This document shows positions 35,952 through 48,200 of a stretch of 64,000 bases of DNA, in pieces. The stretch is from contig NC_037669.1 in NCBI RefSeq assembly GCF_003255815.1, positions 123,386,042-123,450,041 of the forward strand. Reading direction: 5' to 3'. The DNA is from Theropithecus gelada (taxonomy: Eukaryota; Chordata; Mammalia; Primates; Cercopithecidae). Numbering within the stretch: the first letter of the stretch is position 1; every line of letters begins with the position of its first letter. The position numbers and the translations under genes were made by a program. The notes below the pieces were generated by a model, which made no database searches, had not been told where the DNA came from, and was given only the letters and a program-made list of their open reading frames with translations.

Positions 35952-36100
35952 CAACTGCTGGCATTAACAATAAAGTTTGCCTTTGGAATCCCTATGTTGT
36001 CTCTAAACCAGTGGGTGTCCTTTGGGGCCACTCAGCCAGTGTAATAGCCGTCCAATTCTTTGTGGAAAGAAAACAACTTTTCAGCTTCTCCAAGGATAAA
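35952..36100 (+). CDS. WDR49: WDR49 coding exon E
   Basis: 149 bp, beginning with the last two bases of a split Ala codon and ending in phase 0 (aaa|gtaagt). It encodes 'TAGINNKVCLWNPYVVSKP', a canonical blade end with a WD-like Trp-Asn, then 'GVLWGHSASVIAVQFFVE' with the GH of the next repeat, and 'LFSFSKDK' leading into the following blade. Acceptor 'aattctgattag'. The next exon should start with the D/W end of the same blade; I do not find it before 64000. Confidence 0.93.
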
Positions 36101-36604
36101 GTAAGTAACATTGTTCTTTTAATTAATTTAGTTTTGCTTCCCTGGTTCCTACCCAAATCAACTCTGGGATCTGAATTTCTCTGAGAGATTGTGTCAGTTT
36201 TTAAAATAGACTGGCTAGCTACTTATGTTTTTGGAAATCTATATTTGGAAAAGGTGTTGGTTGATGGTTACTTAACAGTAGTCCTAGACAACTGGGCAAA
36301 GTATTTCATTAAATTTTTTCAAATCATGTACTCAGGGATTTAATCTTTATTGGACTCTCAATATGTCACACCTTGACAGCTTCCAATGTTCTCACAAATT
36401 CAATAGAAAAAACAGAAAATGAAATGTTGCTTTGATAAGATAGTGGCCAGGCATAGTCAATTAGATATTATTGCTTGGTATTGAAGAGATTCAGTTAATT
36501 AGAAATTGAAGTTAATCTGAAGAATATCAAACACATTAAGAACCTTTTAATTAAATATATCAGTTCATCTCTGTTTTATGATATTGATGGGATATTTTAA
36601 ATAT

Positions 36605-36765
36605 GGTGGAAAAAATATGGCACTGGAGTCATAGAGTCCAGGTTGAATCCTGACAACACTATTTATCACTTATATCCACTTAGGCAAATTTCTCCTTCTC
36701 TGAGTCTTGACTTTTGTTCCTTGGTAAAATTTCAATCTTATTTAATGCCCAACTTAAAGATCCAG
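36605..36765 (+). repeat. MIR-like SINE fragment
   Basis: 'cactggagtcatagagtcc', 'ggttgaatcctgacaacac', 'acttaggcaaatttctcc' and 'tctctgagtcttgac' follow MIR order. Confidence 0.55.
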
Positions 36766-37169
36766 TTAACATGATAGATTTCAAGATAGTTGGTTTTGAA
36801 GAGGAGGGTGCATATAAAGTGATTGATGATAGTCTTTGAGACTCTGAGTGAATATAAATTTTTGGTGTATTCGAAAATATATGCAAACATAAATTACATA
36901 GAAATTCATCTTCCACTCCTTAGCCACACCCCATAAATTCTACCAAAAATTCTACCAAAATTAACCACCATAAATTCTACCAAACTTACTTATTTTACTG
37001 TATTACCTAGCATGTAAACTTTTTCTTGAACTTCAACAATCAACTGCCAATTCCTGTTGATTTTATCATCAAAATATGTTGATCAGTTTCACCTCTCCAT
37101 CTCAGCTGCTACTGCTATAATGCAAAATCTTATCTTCTTTTTCCCAAAATACTGCAAAGGTTTTCTAAC

Positions 37170-37620
37170 ATATTTCTTTATTTTCAGACTGATCTGACTC
37201 TAATCTGCCCTCCATTCTGCTAATTTGCAAGAAGCTTGCAGAACAATTTTTCAGTCTTTCATCTCTGCCCTCTATGTAAATATGAACTCCAAAATTCTTA
37301 AACTTTTATACAAAGCTCCCCCATCTACTAGTCCCACTTCACTTCCCACTTTTCTCTTTCAAATTCATTTAATGCTCCAGTCATATCAAATTATTATCTT
37401 TTCTCACCATGCAGTTTCATGGCTTTGCAACGTGCTCTTCCTTCTGCCTTCAATTCCCTATCTTCTATTAATTGGCAGACGCCTATGTATCCTCCACATT
37501 TTAGACTTTTTGAAGTCTCTTATGCAGACATAGGTGTTTCTTTCTGTGTGCTCCTGTTGCATTTATGTGTCTCTCATTACAGCATGTATCATGCTGTACT
37601 GATATTGTTAGTTTGCTTTC
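37170..37620 (+). mobile_element. L2-like LINE fragment
   Basis: Text such as 'gctttgcaacgtgctcttcc' followed by 'ttctgccttcaattccc' and 'tctctcattacagcatgtat' resembles the 3' part of L2. Diverged, and assigned from memory. Confidence 0.45.
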
Positions 37621-39329
37621 TTAAGACGCATCAATATTGAAAATGTAAAATAGGGATGGAGCAAGATTATGGAATAGAAAGCCCCACCAAAGGTACCCCC
37701 CTTAGAATTTAACAACTATCTCCACATACACAAAAAACACCTTCATAAGAACCAAAAAAATCAGGTGAGCACTCACAGTGCCTGGCTTTAACAAAGAATC
37801 ACCGAAGACGGTAGGAAATACAGTCTCAAATTACCAATGCCACCCCTTCCCTTTTCCCACCACAGTGTCTGTGTGACATGGACCACAAGGACTGCAACTC
37901 CTAGGTGAGTTGTAGTGCCTGAGAAGGGCTAAAAGTCAGTAGACTTGGGGGAAGGGCGGGGGGACATGACTTACTGAGATACCAGCCAGGGCAGCTAAAG
38001 GAGTGCTTGTACCACCACTCCCCCAACCCCAGGCAGCACAATTCACAGCTTCAAAAGAGACCCCTTCCTTCCACTTGAGGAGAGGAAAGTAATTCGTAAA
38101 GAGGACTTTTGTCTTGCAACTTGGACACCAGCACAGCCACAATAAGATAGGTCCCTAGTTAGAATTTTGAGGTGCCCCCTTCCAGGCCCTAGATCCCAGA
38201 TAACATTTCTAGACATATCCTGGGCCAGAAGGGAACCCGCTACCGTAAGGAAAGGACCTAGTCCTGGAAGGACCCATCACTTGTTAACTAAAGAGTCCTT
38301 GAGTTCTAAATAACCACAACAGGGATACCCAGATAGTACACCATGGAACTTGGATGAGACTGAGATGTGTTGACTTCAGGTAAGACATGGAATATTACTA
38401 TCTGTGGTGGCTACAGTGAGCCATTTCTATTTAAGAAAAGCAGAAGTAAAGGTGATTATTGTCTAGCACCTTAGGTACCAGATCAATCATAGCGAGATAG
38501 AACACCAAGCAGGTCCATGATTCTAGCGTCGTCCCTTGGACGGCCCTGAGCCATAGCGGAGCCCACTGCCCTGAAGGGTGAGTCTCAGGCTTGGCAGACT
38601 TCACCACAAGCTGACTGAAGAGCCCTTAAGCCTTAAGTGAACAATGGCAGTAGCGTAGCAGTTCTCCCCATGGGACAGTGGTGGTGATGGTCATGAAGTG
38701 AGGCTCCTCTGCCTGTGAAAATGGGAGGGAAGAGTGGGAAGAACTTAATTTTGTGGTTTGAGTGCCAGTTCAGCCATAGTAAAATAGAACACCAAGTAGA
38801 TTTCTTAGGTTTTTGACTATAGCCCTGGTTCCTGGACAGCATCTCTCGACCTGCCTGGAACCTGAGGGAACTAACTGCCCTGAAGGGAAGGACACAAGGC
38901 TGTCTGCTTAACCACCTGGTGGCCATAGAGCCCCAAAGCCTTGGGAAAACATAGGTGGTAGCCAGGTAGTGGTTACAGCAGGTCTTTGGCAAGACCCAGT
39001 GCTGTGCTGGCTTCATATCTGACCCAGCATAGTCTCAGTGGTGATGGCCATATAAGTGCCTGTGTCACTCCACCCTCAACCCAAAGTGGCTCAGAATAGA
39101 GAGAGAGAGAGAGAGACTCTATTAGTTTGGTAGAAAGTAAGGTGAGAGAACAAGAGCCTGTCTAGTAATCTGGACACTTCTGGATTTTATGCAAGATTCC
39201 AAACTGGACCTTTATGAGTCTGCAAGAACTATAGCATTACTGGGCTTGGAGTGCTCCCTAATGAAGATACAGATATATCACAACACTCAAGTCCTTTCAA
39301 TATCTGGAAAGCCTCTCAAAAAAGAATGG

Positions 39330-39684
39330 TGTATTAGTCCATTTTCACACTGCTACAAAGAACTACCTGAGACCGGGTAATTTATAAAGAAAAGAAGTTT
39401 AATTGATTCATGTTTCCACACGGCTGGGGAGCCCTCAGGAAGCTTACAATCATGGTGGAAGGTGAAGGGGAAGCAAGCACATCTTCCATGGCAGCAGGAG
39501 AAAAAGAGTGGGGTGGGGGAACCACCATGCACTTTTAAACAATAAGATCTCATGAGAACTCACTTACATCATGAGAACAGCATGAGGAAACTACCCCAAC
39601 GATCCAATCACCTCCCTACCTTGACACATGGGAATTACAATTTGAGATGAGATTTGGGTGGGGACACAGAGTCAAATCACATCA
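39330..39684 (-). repeat. THE1 3' LTR
   Basis: 355 bp. Plus-strand text 'accgggtaatttataaag', 'ggctggggagccctcagg' and 'gagatgagatttgggtgg' is the reverse complement of a THE1 LTR. Confidence 0.9.
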
Positions 39685-39728
39685 TTCCACCCTGGCTCTT
39701 CCCAAACCTTATGTCCTTCTCACATTTC

Positions 39729-40034
39729 TTTTTTCTTTTCTTTTTTTTTTTTTTTTTCGGTGGGGGTGATGGAGTCTTGCTCTGTCACCAGGCTGGAGTG
39801 CAGTGGTGTGACCTTGACTCACTGCAAACTCTGCCTCCCAGGTTCAAGAAATTCTCCTACCTCAGTCTGCAGAGTATCTGGGACTACAGGCACCTGCCAC
39901 CATGCCCAGCTAATTTTTTGTATTTTTAGTAAAGACGGGGTTCACCATGTTAGCCAAGATGGTCTCGATCTCCTGACCTTGTGATCTGCCCGCCTCACCT
40001 CCCAAAGTGCTGGCAGCCACTGTCCCCAGCCCAA
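39729..40034 (-). mobile_element. Alu, antisense, inside THE1, with 14-bp TSD
   Basis: TSD ccttctcacatttc at 39715-39728 and 40035-40048. A T tract lies at the left end, and both arms are present with a small loss near the end ('gtgctggcagccactg'). Confidence 0.95.
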
Positions 40035-41609
40035 CCTTCTCACATTTCAAAACACAATCATGCCTTTCCAATGGTCCCCCAAAGTCTTAACTCATTCCAA
40101 TATTAACCGAAAAGCCTAAGTCCAAAGTCTTATCTGAGACAAGGCAAGTCCTTTCTGCCTATGAACCTGCAAAAGCTAAAGCAATTTAGCAACTTCCAAG
40201 ATACAATGGGGATACAGGCATTGAGTAAATGTTACCATTCTAACAGGGAGAAGTGGGCCACAACAAAGGGGCTACAGGCCCCATGCAAGTCCAAAACCCA
40301 ACAAGACAGTCACTGAACCTTAAAGTTCCAAAATTTCCTTTTACTCCATGTCTCACATACAGGACATGCAAAAGCAAGGGGTGGGCTCCCTGACCTTGGG
40401 CAGATTTGCTCCTGTGGCTCTGCAGGGTACAGTCCTTGTGGCTGTTTTACAAGCTGGTGTTGAGTGTGTGTGGCTTTTTCAGGTTCATGACACACCTGAA
40501 AGGGTACATTCACCCTTCTGGGGTCTAGAGGATGGTGACCCTCTTCTCACAGCTCTACTAGTCAGTGCCCCAGAGGGACTGTCTGTGGGAGCTCCAACCC
40601 CACATTTCTCCTCTGAACTGCCTTAGTGGAGGTTTTTTATGAGGGCTCCCTGCACCCAACTTTTGCCTGGACATCCAGGCATTTTTGTTCATCCTCTGAA
40701 ATCTATGCAGAGGCTCCCAAAGCTCAATTCTTGTTTTCTGTATGCCCACAGGCTCAACACCATGTGGAAGCTGCCAATGCTTGGAGCTTGCACCCTTTGA
40801 AGTCACAGCCCTAGCTGTACCTTGGCCCCTTTTAGCCAAGGCTAGAGCTAGAGCAGCTGGGATGCAGGGTACCATTCCTTGAGGCTGCACAGAGGCAGCA
40901 GGACCCTGGGCCAGGTCCATGAAACCATTTTTCCCTCCTAGGACTTTGGGCCTGTGATGAAGATCTCTGAAATGCCCTGAAGACATTTTCCCCATTGTCT
41001 TGGCTATTAACATTTGGCTCCTTGTTACTTATGTAAATTTCTGCAGCCAGCTTGATTTTTCCCTAAAAAATGGATTTTGCTTTTCTACCACATGATTAGG
41101 TTGCAAATTTTCCACACTTTTATGCTCTGCTTCCCTTTAAACATAATTTCCAACTTCAGACCATCTCTTTGGGAATGAATATGACTGTATGCTTTCAGAA
41201 AAAGCCAGGTCATATCTTGAATGCTTTACTGCTTTGAAATGTCTTCTGCCAGACACTCTAAATAATCTCTCTGAAGTTCAAAGTTCTACACATCTCTAGA
41301 GCAGGGGCAAAATGCCATAAGTCTCTTTGGTAAAGAATAGGAAGAGTGACCTTTGCTCCAGTTTCCAATAAGGTCCGCATCTCCATCTGAGACCACCTCA
41401 GCATGAACTTCATTGTCCATATCACTATCAGCATTTTGGTCAAAACAATTTGACAAGTCTCTAAGAAGTCCCAAATGTTTCCACATCTTCCTGTCTTCTT
41501 CTGAGCCCTTCAAACTTTTCCAACCTTTGCCCATTACCCAGTTCCTATGTTGCTTCCACACTTCCAGGTATCTTTATAGCAGCACCCCACTATCTCAGTG
41601 CCAATTTTC
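40035..41609 (-). pseudogene. THE1 internal region with gag-like remnant
   Basis: Minus-strand text at 41286-41561 is a 91-residue open stretch rich in acidic residues ('NADSDMDNEVHAE') in the position where MaLR elements keep a gag-like reading frame. A 151-residue minus ORF (40558-41013) lies further along. MaLR elements encode no reverse transcriptase of their own and were moved by ERVL enzymes. No function is expected. Confidence 0.65.
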
Positions 41610-41973
41610 TGTATTAGTTTGTTCTCACATTGCTACAAGGAAGTACCTGAGATTGGGTAACTTATAAAGAAAAGAGGTTTCATTGGCTCACAGTTGCCAT
41701 GGCTGGGGAGACTTCAGGAAACTAAAATCATGGAAGAAGGTGAAGGGGAAGCAAGGCACATCTTACATGGTAGCAGGAGAGGCAGAATGAGAGATGGAGA
41801 CCACTGCACACTTTTAAACCATCAGATCTTGTGACAACTCTCTCACTATCATGAGAACAGCATAGGGGAACCTCCCCCATGATCCAGTCATCTACAACTA
41901 GGTCCTTCCCTCAGCACATGGGGATTACAATTTGAGATGAGATTTGGGTAGAAACACAGAGCCAACCATATCA
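41610..41973 (-). repeat. THE1 5' LTR
   Basis: 364 bp. The mate of the LTR at 39330-39684, with the same order of blocks and several substitutions and small indels between them. Confidence 0.9.
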
Positions 41974-42079
41974 GATAGCTACAAATAAGCCAAGACAGTG
42001 AAGACTACAATAAATACTTAACTCTTTGATGCCCAGACACCAAAGAACAGCTACTAACATCAACACCATCCAGGAAAAC

Positions 42080-42955
42080 ATGACCTCACTAAATGAACTA
42101 AATAAGGCATAATAACACATCCTGGAGAAACAGAGATATGTGACCATTCAGACGGAGAATTCAAAATTGCTGTGTTGAGGAAACTCAAAGATATTCAAGA
42201 TAACACAGAGAAGGAATTCAGAATTCTATCAGATAAATTTAACAAAGAGATTAACATTATTTTAAAAATCAGGCAGAAATTCTAAAGTCGAAAAATGGAA
42301 TTGACAAACTGAAGAATGTGTCAGTCTCTTAATAGCAGAATCAATCAAGCAGAAGAAGGTAGTGAGCTTGAAGACAGGATATTTAGAAATGCAGTCAGAG
42401 GAGGCAAAAGGAAAAAGAATAAAAATGAATGGAGCACACCTGCAAGATCTAGAAAATAGCCTCAACAAGGCAAATCTAAGAGTTATTGGACTTAAAGAGG
42501 AGGTTGAGAGAGAAACAAGGTAGAAAGTTTATTCGAAGGGATAATAACAGAGAACTTCCTAAACCTAGCAAGACATATCAGTGTCCAAATACAAGAAGGT
42601 TATAGAACACCAAGCTGATTTAACCCAAAGAAGACTAATGCGAGGCATTTAGTAATCAAACTCTCAAAGGTCAAGGATAAAGGAATAATCCTAAGAGCAG
42701 CAAGAGAAAAGAAACAAATAACATAACATGGAGTTTCAATATGTCTGGCAGCAACATTTTCAGGAGAGAATGCATGACATATTTAAAGTTCTGAAGGAAA
42801 ATAACATATCTGGCAAAAATATCCTTCAAACATGAAGAAGAAATAAAGACCTTCCCAGACAAACAAAAGCTGAAGGATTTCATCAATACCAGACCTGTCC
42901 TACAAGAAGTGCTAGGGGGAGTTCTTCAATCTGAAAGAAAGGAATGTTAATGAGC
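42080..42955 (+). pseudogene. L1MA ORF1 remnant
   Basis: Begins at an ATG within 'aaaacatgacctcactaaat'. A polar, Lys/Glu-rich reading with coiled-coil-like spacing is followed by the conserved C-terminal text 'agaccttcccagacaaacaa' and 'tgctagggggagttcttcaa'. Frameshifts and stops occur throughout. It originally encoded the RNA-binding chaperone of L1. Confidence 0.7.
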
Positions 42956-42970
42956 AATAAGAAATCATCT

Positions 42971-43249
42971 GGCCGGGAGCAGCCGCTCACGCTTGTAATC
43001 CGAGCACTTTGGGAGGCCGACATGGGCGGATTGCGAGGTCAAAAGATGGAGACCATCCTGGCCAACATGGTGAAAACCCGTCTCTACTAAAAATACAAAA
43101 ATTACCTGGGCATGGTGGTGTGCACCTGTAGTCCCAGCTACTCGGGAGGCTGAGGCAGAAGAATTGCTTGAACCCAAGAGGTGGAGGTGTCAGTGAGCGG
43201 AGATGGTGCTACTGCACTCCAGCCTGGCGACAGAGTGAGACTCCATCTA

Positions 43250-43281
<32 letters not shown>

Positions 43282-43296
43282 AGAAAAAAAAAAAAA
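42971..43296 (+). mobile_element. Alu (S type) with TSD, inside the L1MA inter-ORF region
   Basis: TSD gaaatcatct at 42961-42970 and 43297-43306. Sense orientation with an A-rich tail (43250-43296) containing G interruptions. Confidence 0.95.
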
Positions 43297-43774
43297 GAAA
43301 TCATCTAACAGTACAAAAGTCAGTGGTAATAGTAAGTACCCAAAAAACCACAGAATATAACCCTGTAACTGTGCTGTGTAAACTATTCTTATCTGAAGTA
43401 GAAAGATTAAATGATGAACTAATCAAAAATAACTACAATAACTTTTAAGACATAGTACAATAAGATATAAATAGAAACAACAGAAAGTTAAGTGGGAGGA
43501 TGAAGTTAAGGCATAGAGTCTTTATTAGTTTTCTTTTTGCTTGTTGGTTTGTTTATGCGAACAGTGTTAAGTTGCTGTCAGTTTAAAATAATAGATTATA
43601 AGATAGTATTTTCAAGCCTCATGGTAACCTCTAACCAAAAATCATACAATGAATACACAAAAAAATGCAAAACAAGAAACTAAATCATATGACCAGTGAC
43701 AGTCATCTTTACTGTAAGGAAGACAGGAAGGAACGAAAGAAGGAAGAGAAGACCACAAGACAAGAAAACAACAC

Positions 43775-46700
43775 AATGACAATAGTAAGTCCTTATTTAT
43801 CAATAATAGCATTGAATGTAAATGGACTAAACTGTCCAATCAAAGGACATAGTAGAGTGATTGGATAAAAAAATAACAAGACCCAATTATCTATTGCCTA
43901 CAAGAAACACACTTTACCTATAAAGACACACATTGACTGAAAATAAAGGAAGGAAAAATAATATTGCATGCCAATGGAATACAAAGAAGAGCAGGAGTTG
44001 CTATATTCATATCAGACAAAATAGATTTCAGGCCAAACCTATAAGGGACAAAGAAATCATTATATAATGATAAATAAATTAGTTCAGCAAGAGAATATAA
44101 CAATTGTAAATATATGTGTACCCAAGACGGGAGCAGCCAGATATATAAAGCAAATTTTATTAGAGTTAAATGGAGAGATAGACCACAATACAACAATAGC
44201 TGGAGACATCAACACCCATTTTTCAGCATTGAGAAGATCTGAAAATCAACAAAGAAACATCAGACTTTACACTATAGAAGAAAGGGGCCTAATAGATATT
44301 TATAGAACATTTCATCCAACTGCTGCAGAATACAAAATCTTTTTCTGACTACATGAATCATTCTCAAAGATAGACCATATGTTAGGTCACGAAACAAGTC
44401 TTGAAACATTCAAAAAATTTAAATAATAGCAAGCATCTTCTCTGATCACAAGGGACTAAAACTAGAAATCAATAACAAGAGTAATTTTGAAAACTGCAAA
44501 TACATGGAAATTAAACAATATTCTCCTGAATTACCAGTGTGTCAATAAAGAAACTAAGAAGGAAATTGAAAAATTACTTGAAACAAATGATTATGGAAAC
44601 ATGGCATACCAAAACCTGTGGGATACAGTGAGAGGAGTACTAAAAGAGACGTTTATAGCTATCATCAAAAAAGAGAAAAAACTTCAAATAAACAACCCAA
44701 TGGTGCCTCTTAAATAATTCAAAAAACGAGAACAAACCAAACCCCAAATCTGTAGAAGAAAAAATAAAGATCAGAGCAGCAACAAATGAAGTCGATATGA
44801 AGAAAGAATACAAAGATCAATGAAATAAAAAATTGGTTTTGGAAAAGATAAACAAAATTGACAAACCTTTAGCCAGACTAAGAAAAAAAGAGAGAAAACC
44901 CAAATAAAATAAATAAAAGTACAGATGAAAAAGGATATATTATTACTGACATCACTGACATTCAAATGATTATTAATGGCTACTATGAGCCACTATATGT
45001 TAATAATTTGACAAATCTGGAAGAAATGGATAAATTCCTAGACGTATGCAAACTACCAAGATTAAACCCTAAAAAATTTCAAAACCTGAACAGACCAATA
45101 ACAAGTAATGAGACTGAAGCCATAGAAAAAAGCCTCTCAACAACGAAAAGCCTAGGACCTAAGGTCTTCGATGCTGAATTTTACGAAACATTAAAAGAAG
45201 AACTAGTACCAATCCTATTCCACTAAATAAGGGAGGAAGGAATACTTCCAAACTCATTCTACAAAGCCATTATTACCCTGATACCAAAACCAGACACAGA
45301 CACATCAAAAAAGAAAACTATAGATCGATAGCCCTCATGAACATTGATGCAAAAATCCTCAACAAAATACTATCAATCAACATTTAACAACATGTTTAAA
45401 AGATCATTCATTATGGCCAAATGGGATTTATCCCAGGAATGCAAGAATGGTTCAACATTTGCAAATCAATCAATTTGATACATGATGTCAATGGAATGAA
45501 GGACAAAAACTAAATAATCATTTCAATTGATGCTGAAAAAGCATTTGATAAAATTCAACATCTCTTCATGATTTAAAAGACTCAAAAGGTTTTAATTTAG
45601 AAGAAACATAACTCAACATAATAAAAGCCATATATAAAAGACCAACAGCTAGTATCATATTGAAATGGGAGAAAGCTGAAAGCCTCCCACCTAAGATCTG
45701 GAACACAAGAATGCCCACTATGTTATTCAATATAGTACTGTAAGTCTAGCTAGAATAATCAGACCAGAGAAATATAAAAAGGGCATCCAAATTGGAAAAG
45801 AAGAAGTCACATTATCCTTATTTGCAGATAATAAAATCTTGTGTTTGGAAAAACTACTCCACCAAAGAACATTAGAATGGTAAGCAAATTCAGTAAAGTT
45901 GCAGGATACAAAATCAACATAATCAGTTGCATTTCTACATGCCAACAACAAACAATCTGAAAATCAATAAAGTAATCCCACTTAGAATAGCTACAAATAA
46001 AATTAAATGTCTAGGAATAAACTTAACCAAAAAAGTGAAGGATTTGTATGAAGAAAAGTATAAAACATTAATGCAAGACATTGAAGAAGCTACAAAAATG
46101 GAAAGATATTACATGTTCATGGTTTAGAAGAATAAACATTGTTAAAATATCCATATTGCCAAAAGCAATCTACAGATTTAATGCAATCCCTATCAAAATA
46201 CCAATGACATTCTTCACAGAAATAGAAAAAACAATCCTAAAATTTATGTAGAATCACAGAAAACCCAGAATAGCCAAGGCTATCCTAAGCAAACAGAACA
46301 AAAGTGAAGGAATCACACTAACTGACTTCAAGTTATACTGTGGAGCTGTAATAACCAAAATGCATGACATTGGCATACAAACAAACACATAGACCAGTGG
46401 AATAGAATGGAGAACCCAGAAATAAATTCATCGATCTACAGTGAATTCATTTTAGACAGTGGTGCTAATAACATATATTGAGAAAAAGACAGTTTCTTCA
46501 ATAAATAGTGCTGGGTAAATTGAATATCTATATGCAGAAGATAAAATTAGACACCTAAAGCTTGTCATTTACAAAAATTAAATCCAAATTGATTATATAT
46601 TTAAAACTGATACCTCAAACTATGAATCTGCTAAATAAAAACATTGGGGAAACTCTCCAGCATATTGGACTAGGCAAAAATTTCTTGAGCAATACCCCAA

Positions 46701-47515
46701 AAGCAAAGGAAACCAAAGAAAAAAATGGGCCAGTGGGATCACATTAAGTTAAAATGCTTCTGCACAGCAAAGTATACAATCAGTAAAGTGAAGAGACAAC
46801 CCACAGAATGGGAGAAAATATTTACAAACTATCCATCCGACAAGGGATTAATAACAAGAATGTACAAGGAGCTCAAACAACTCTAGGAAAAAAAATCTAA
46901 TCATCTGATTAAAAGTGGGCTAAATACCTGAACAGACATTTCTCAAAAGAACACAAATGGCAAACAGGCATATGAAAAGGTGCTCAACACTATTTATTAT
47001 CAGAGAAATGCAAATCAAAATTACAATGAGATATCATGTCACCCCAGTTAAAAATGGCTTATATCCAAAAGACAGGCAATAACAAATGCTGGTGAGGATG
47101 TGGATAAAAGGGTACTCTCACGCACTGTTGGTAGGAATGTAAATTGGTAAAACCACTATAATAGACCTAAAAATTGAGCTGCCATATGATCCAGCATTCC
47201 CACTGCTAGGTTTATACTCCAAAGAAAAGAAATCAGTATATTGTATGGATATCTGCTCTTCCATGTTTACTGTAGCACTGTTAACAATAACCAAAATTAG
47301 GAAGCAACCCCAATGTCCATCAGAAGATAAATGGATTAAGAAAATGTGGTATTTATAAACAGTAGGGTACTATTCAGTCATAAAAAAGAGTGAGATCCTG
47401 TCATTTGCAATAACATGGTTGGAACTGGAGGTCATTATGCTGAGTGAAATAAGCCTGTTAGAGAAGGAAAACTTTAAGTGTTCTCACTTATTTGTGGGAG
47501 CTAAAAATTAAAACA
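43775..47515 (+). pseudogene. L1MA ORF2 remnant (endonuclease and reverse transcriptase)
   Basis: Starts at 'atgacaatagtaagtcc'. The endonuclease N-terminus 'IIALNVNGLN' can be read near 43800, further endonuclease parts at 44067-44348, a linker at 44966-45226, the RT region at 45500-46130 ('DAEKAFDKIQH' read near 45531), and C-terminal text to 47515. Many stops and frameshifts separate the pieces, so it is inactive. Confidence 0.85.
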
Positions 47516-47891
47516 ATTGAACTGATGGAGATAGAAGAAGAATGGTTATTAGAGGCTGGGAAAGGTAGTGGTGGGGGAGGTTGGAGAGGAAGTGAGTATG
47601 GTTAATGAGTACAAAAAATAGAAAGAATTAAGAGGACCTAGTGTTTGCTAGCACAACAGAGTGACTATAGTCAAAAATAGTTTAATTGTACATTTACAAT
47701 ATTTAAAATAATATAACTGGATTGCTTATAACACACAGGATAAATGCTTGAGGTGATAGCTACTCCATTTACCCTGATGTAATTATTATGCAGTGTGTAT
47801 CTGTATCAGAATATCTCATGTAATCAATAAATATATACACCTACTCTGTATCCACCAAAATAAAAATAAAATTAATTAGAAAAAATAAAAA

Positions 47892-48200
47892 GAGGGCTGC
47901 CGTGGTACCTCACGCTTGTAATCCCAGCACTGTAGGAAGCCGAGGTGGGTGGATCACTCAAGCCCAGGAATTCAAGATCAGCCTGGGTAATATGGAAAAA
48001 ACCCATCTCTACAAAAAATACAAAAATTAGTGGGCATAGTTGTGCACACCTGTAGTCCCAGCTACCAGAAAGACTGAGGTAAGACAATCATCTGAGCCTG
48101 GTAGGTTGAGGCTGCAGTCAGGCATGATCATACCATTGCACTCCAGCCTGGGTGACAGAGAGGGACCCTGTCTCAAAAAAGAAAAAATGAACAAAAAAAG
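47892..48200 (+). mobile_element. Old Alu (AluJ type)
   Basis: Sense Alu placed directly at the A-rich tail of the L1MA element, with a tail of A runs interrupted by G and TG. Diverged from consensus throughout. Confidence 0.9.

Larger units (their letters stand above)
39330..41973 (-). mobile_element. Complete THE1-type MaLR provirus, antisense
   Basis: Two similar LTRs (39330-39684 and 41610-41973) flank a 1.6-kb internal region once a nested Alu (39729-40034) is removed, which is the size of THE1 internal sequence. The LTR ends read TGTATTAG...CATATCA on the plus strand. It sits inside the L1MA 5' UTR, and L1 text resumes at 41974. I see no perfect 5-bp target-site duplication (aatgg against gatag). 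Confidence 0.9.
37650..47885 (+). mobile_element. Long L1MA retrotransposon carrying nested insertions
   Basis: A near full-length mammalian-wide L1 in the same orientation as WDR49: 5' UTR (37650-39329, resuming at 41974), ORF1 (about 42080-42955), a long inter-ORF spacer (43307-43774), ORF2 (43775 to about 47515) and a 3' UTR ending in an A-rich tail at 47885. Removing the THE1 provirus and the Alu leaves about 7.3 kb. All reading frames are broken. Confidence 0.88.

Noticed and set aside
36928..36990. Repeated 'attctaccaaa' units as a possible CRISPR-like or regulatory array
   Set aside because: Only two to three imperfect copies with irregular spacing in a vertebrate intron.
40348..41013. 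Several overlapping ORFs of 60-151 codons on both strands
   Set aside because: They lie in the THE1 internal region. Only the MaLR gag-like remnant is credible, the rest are shadows.
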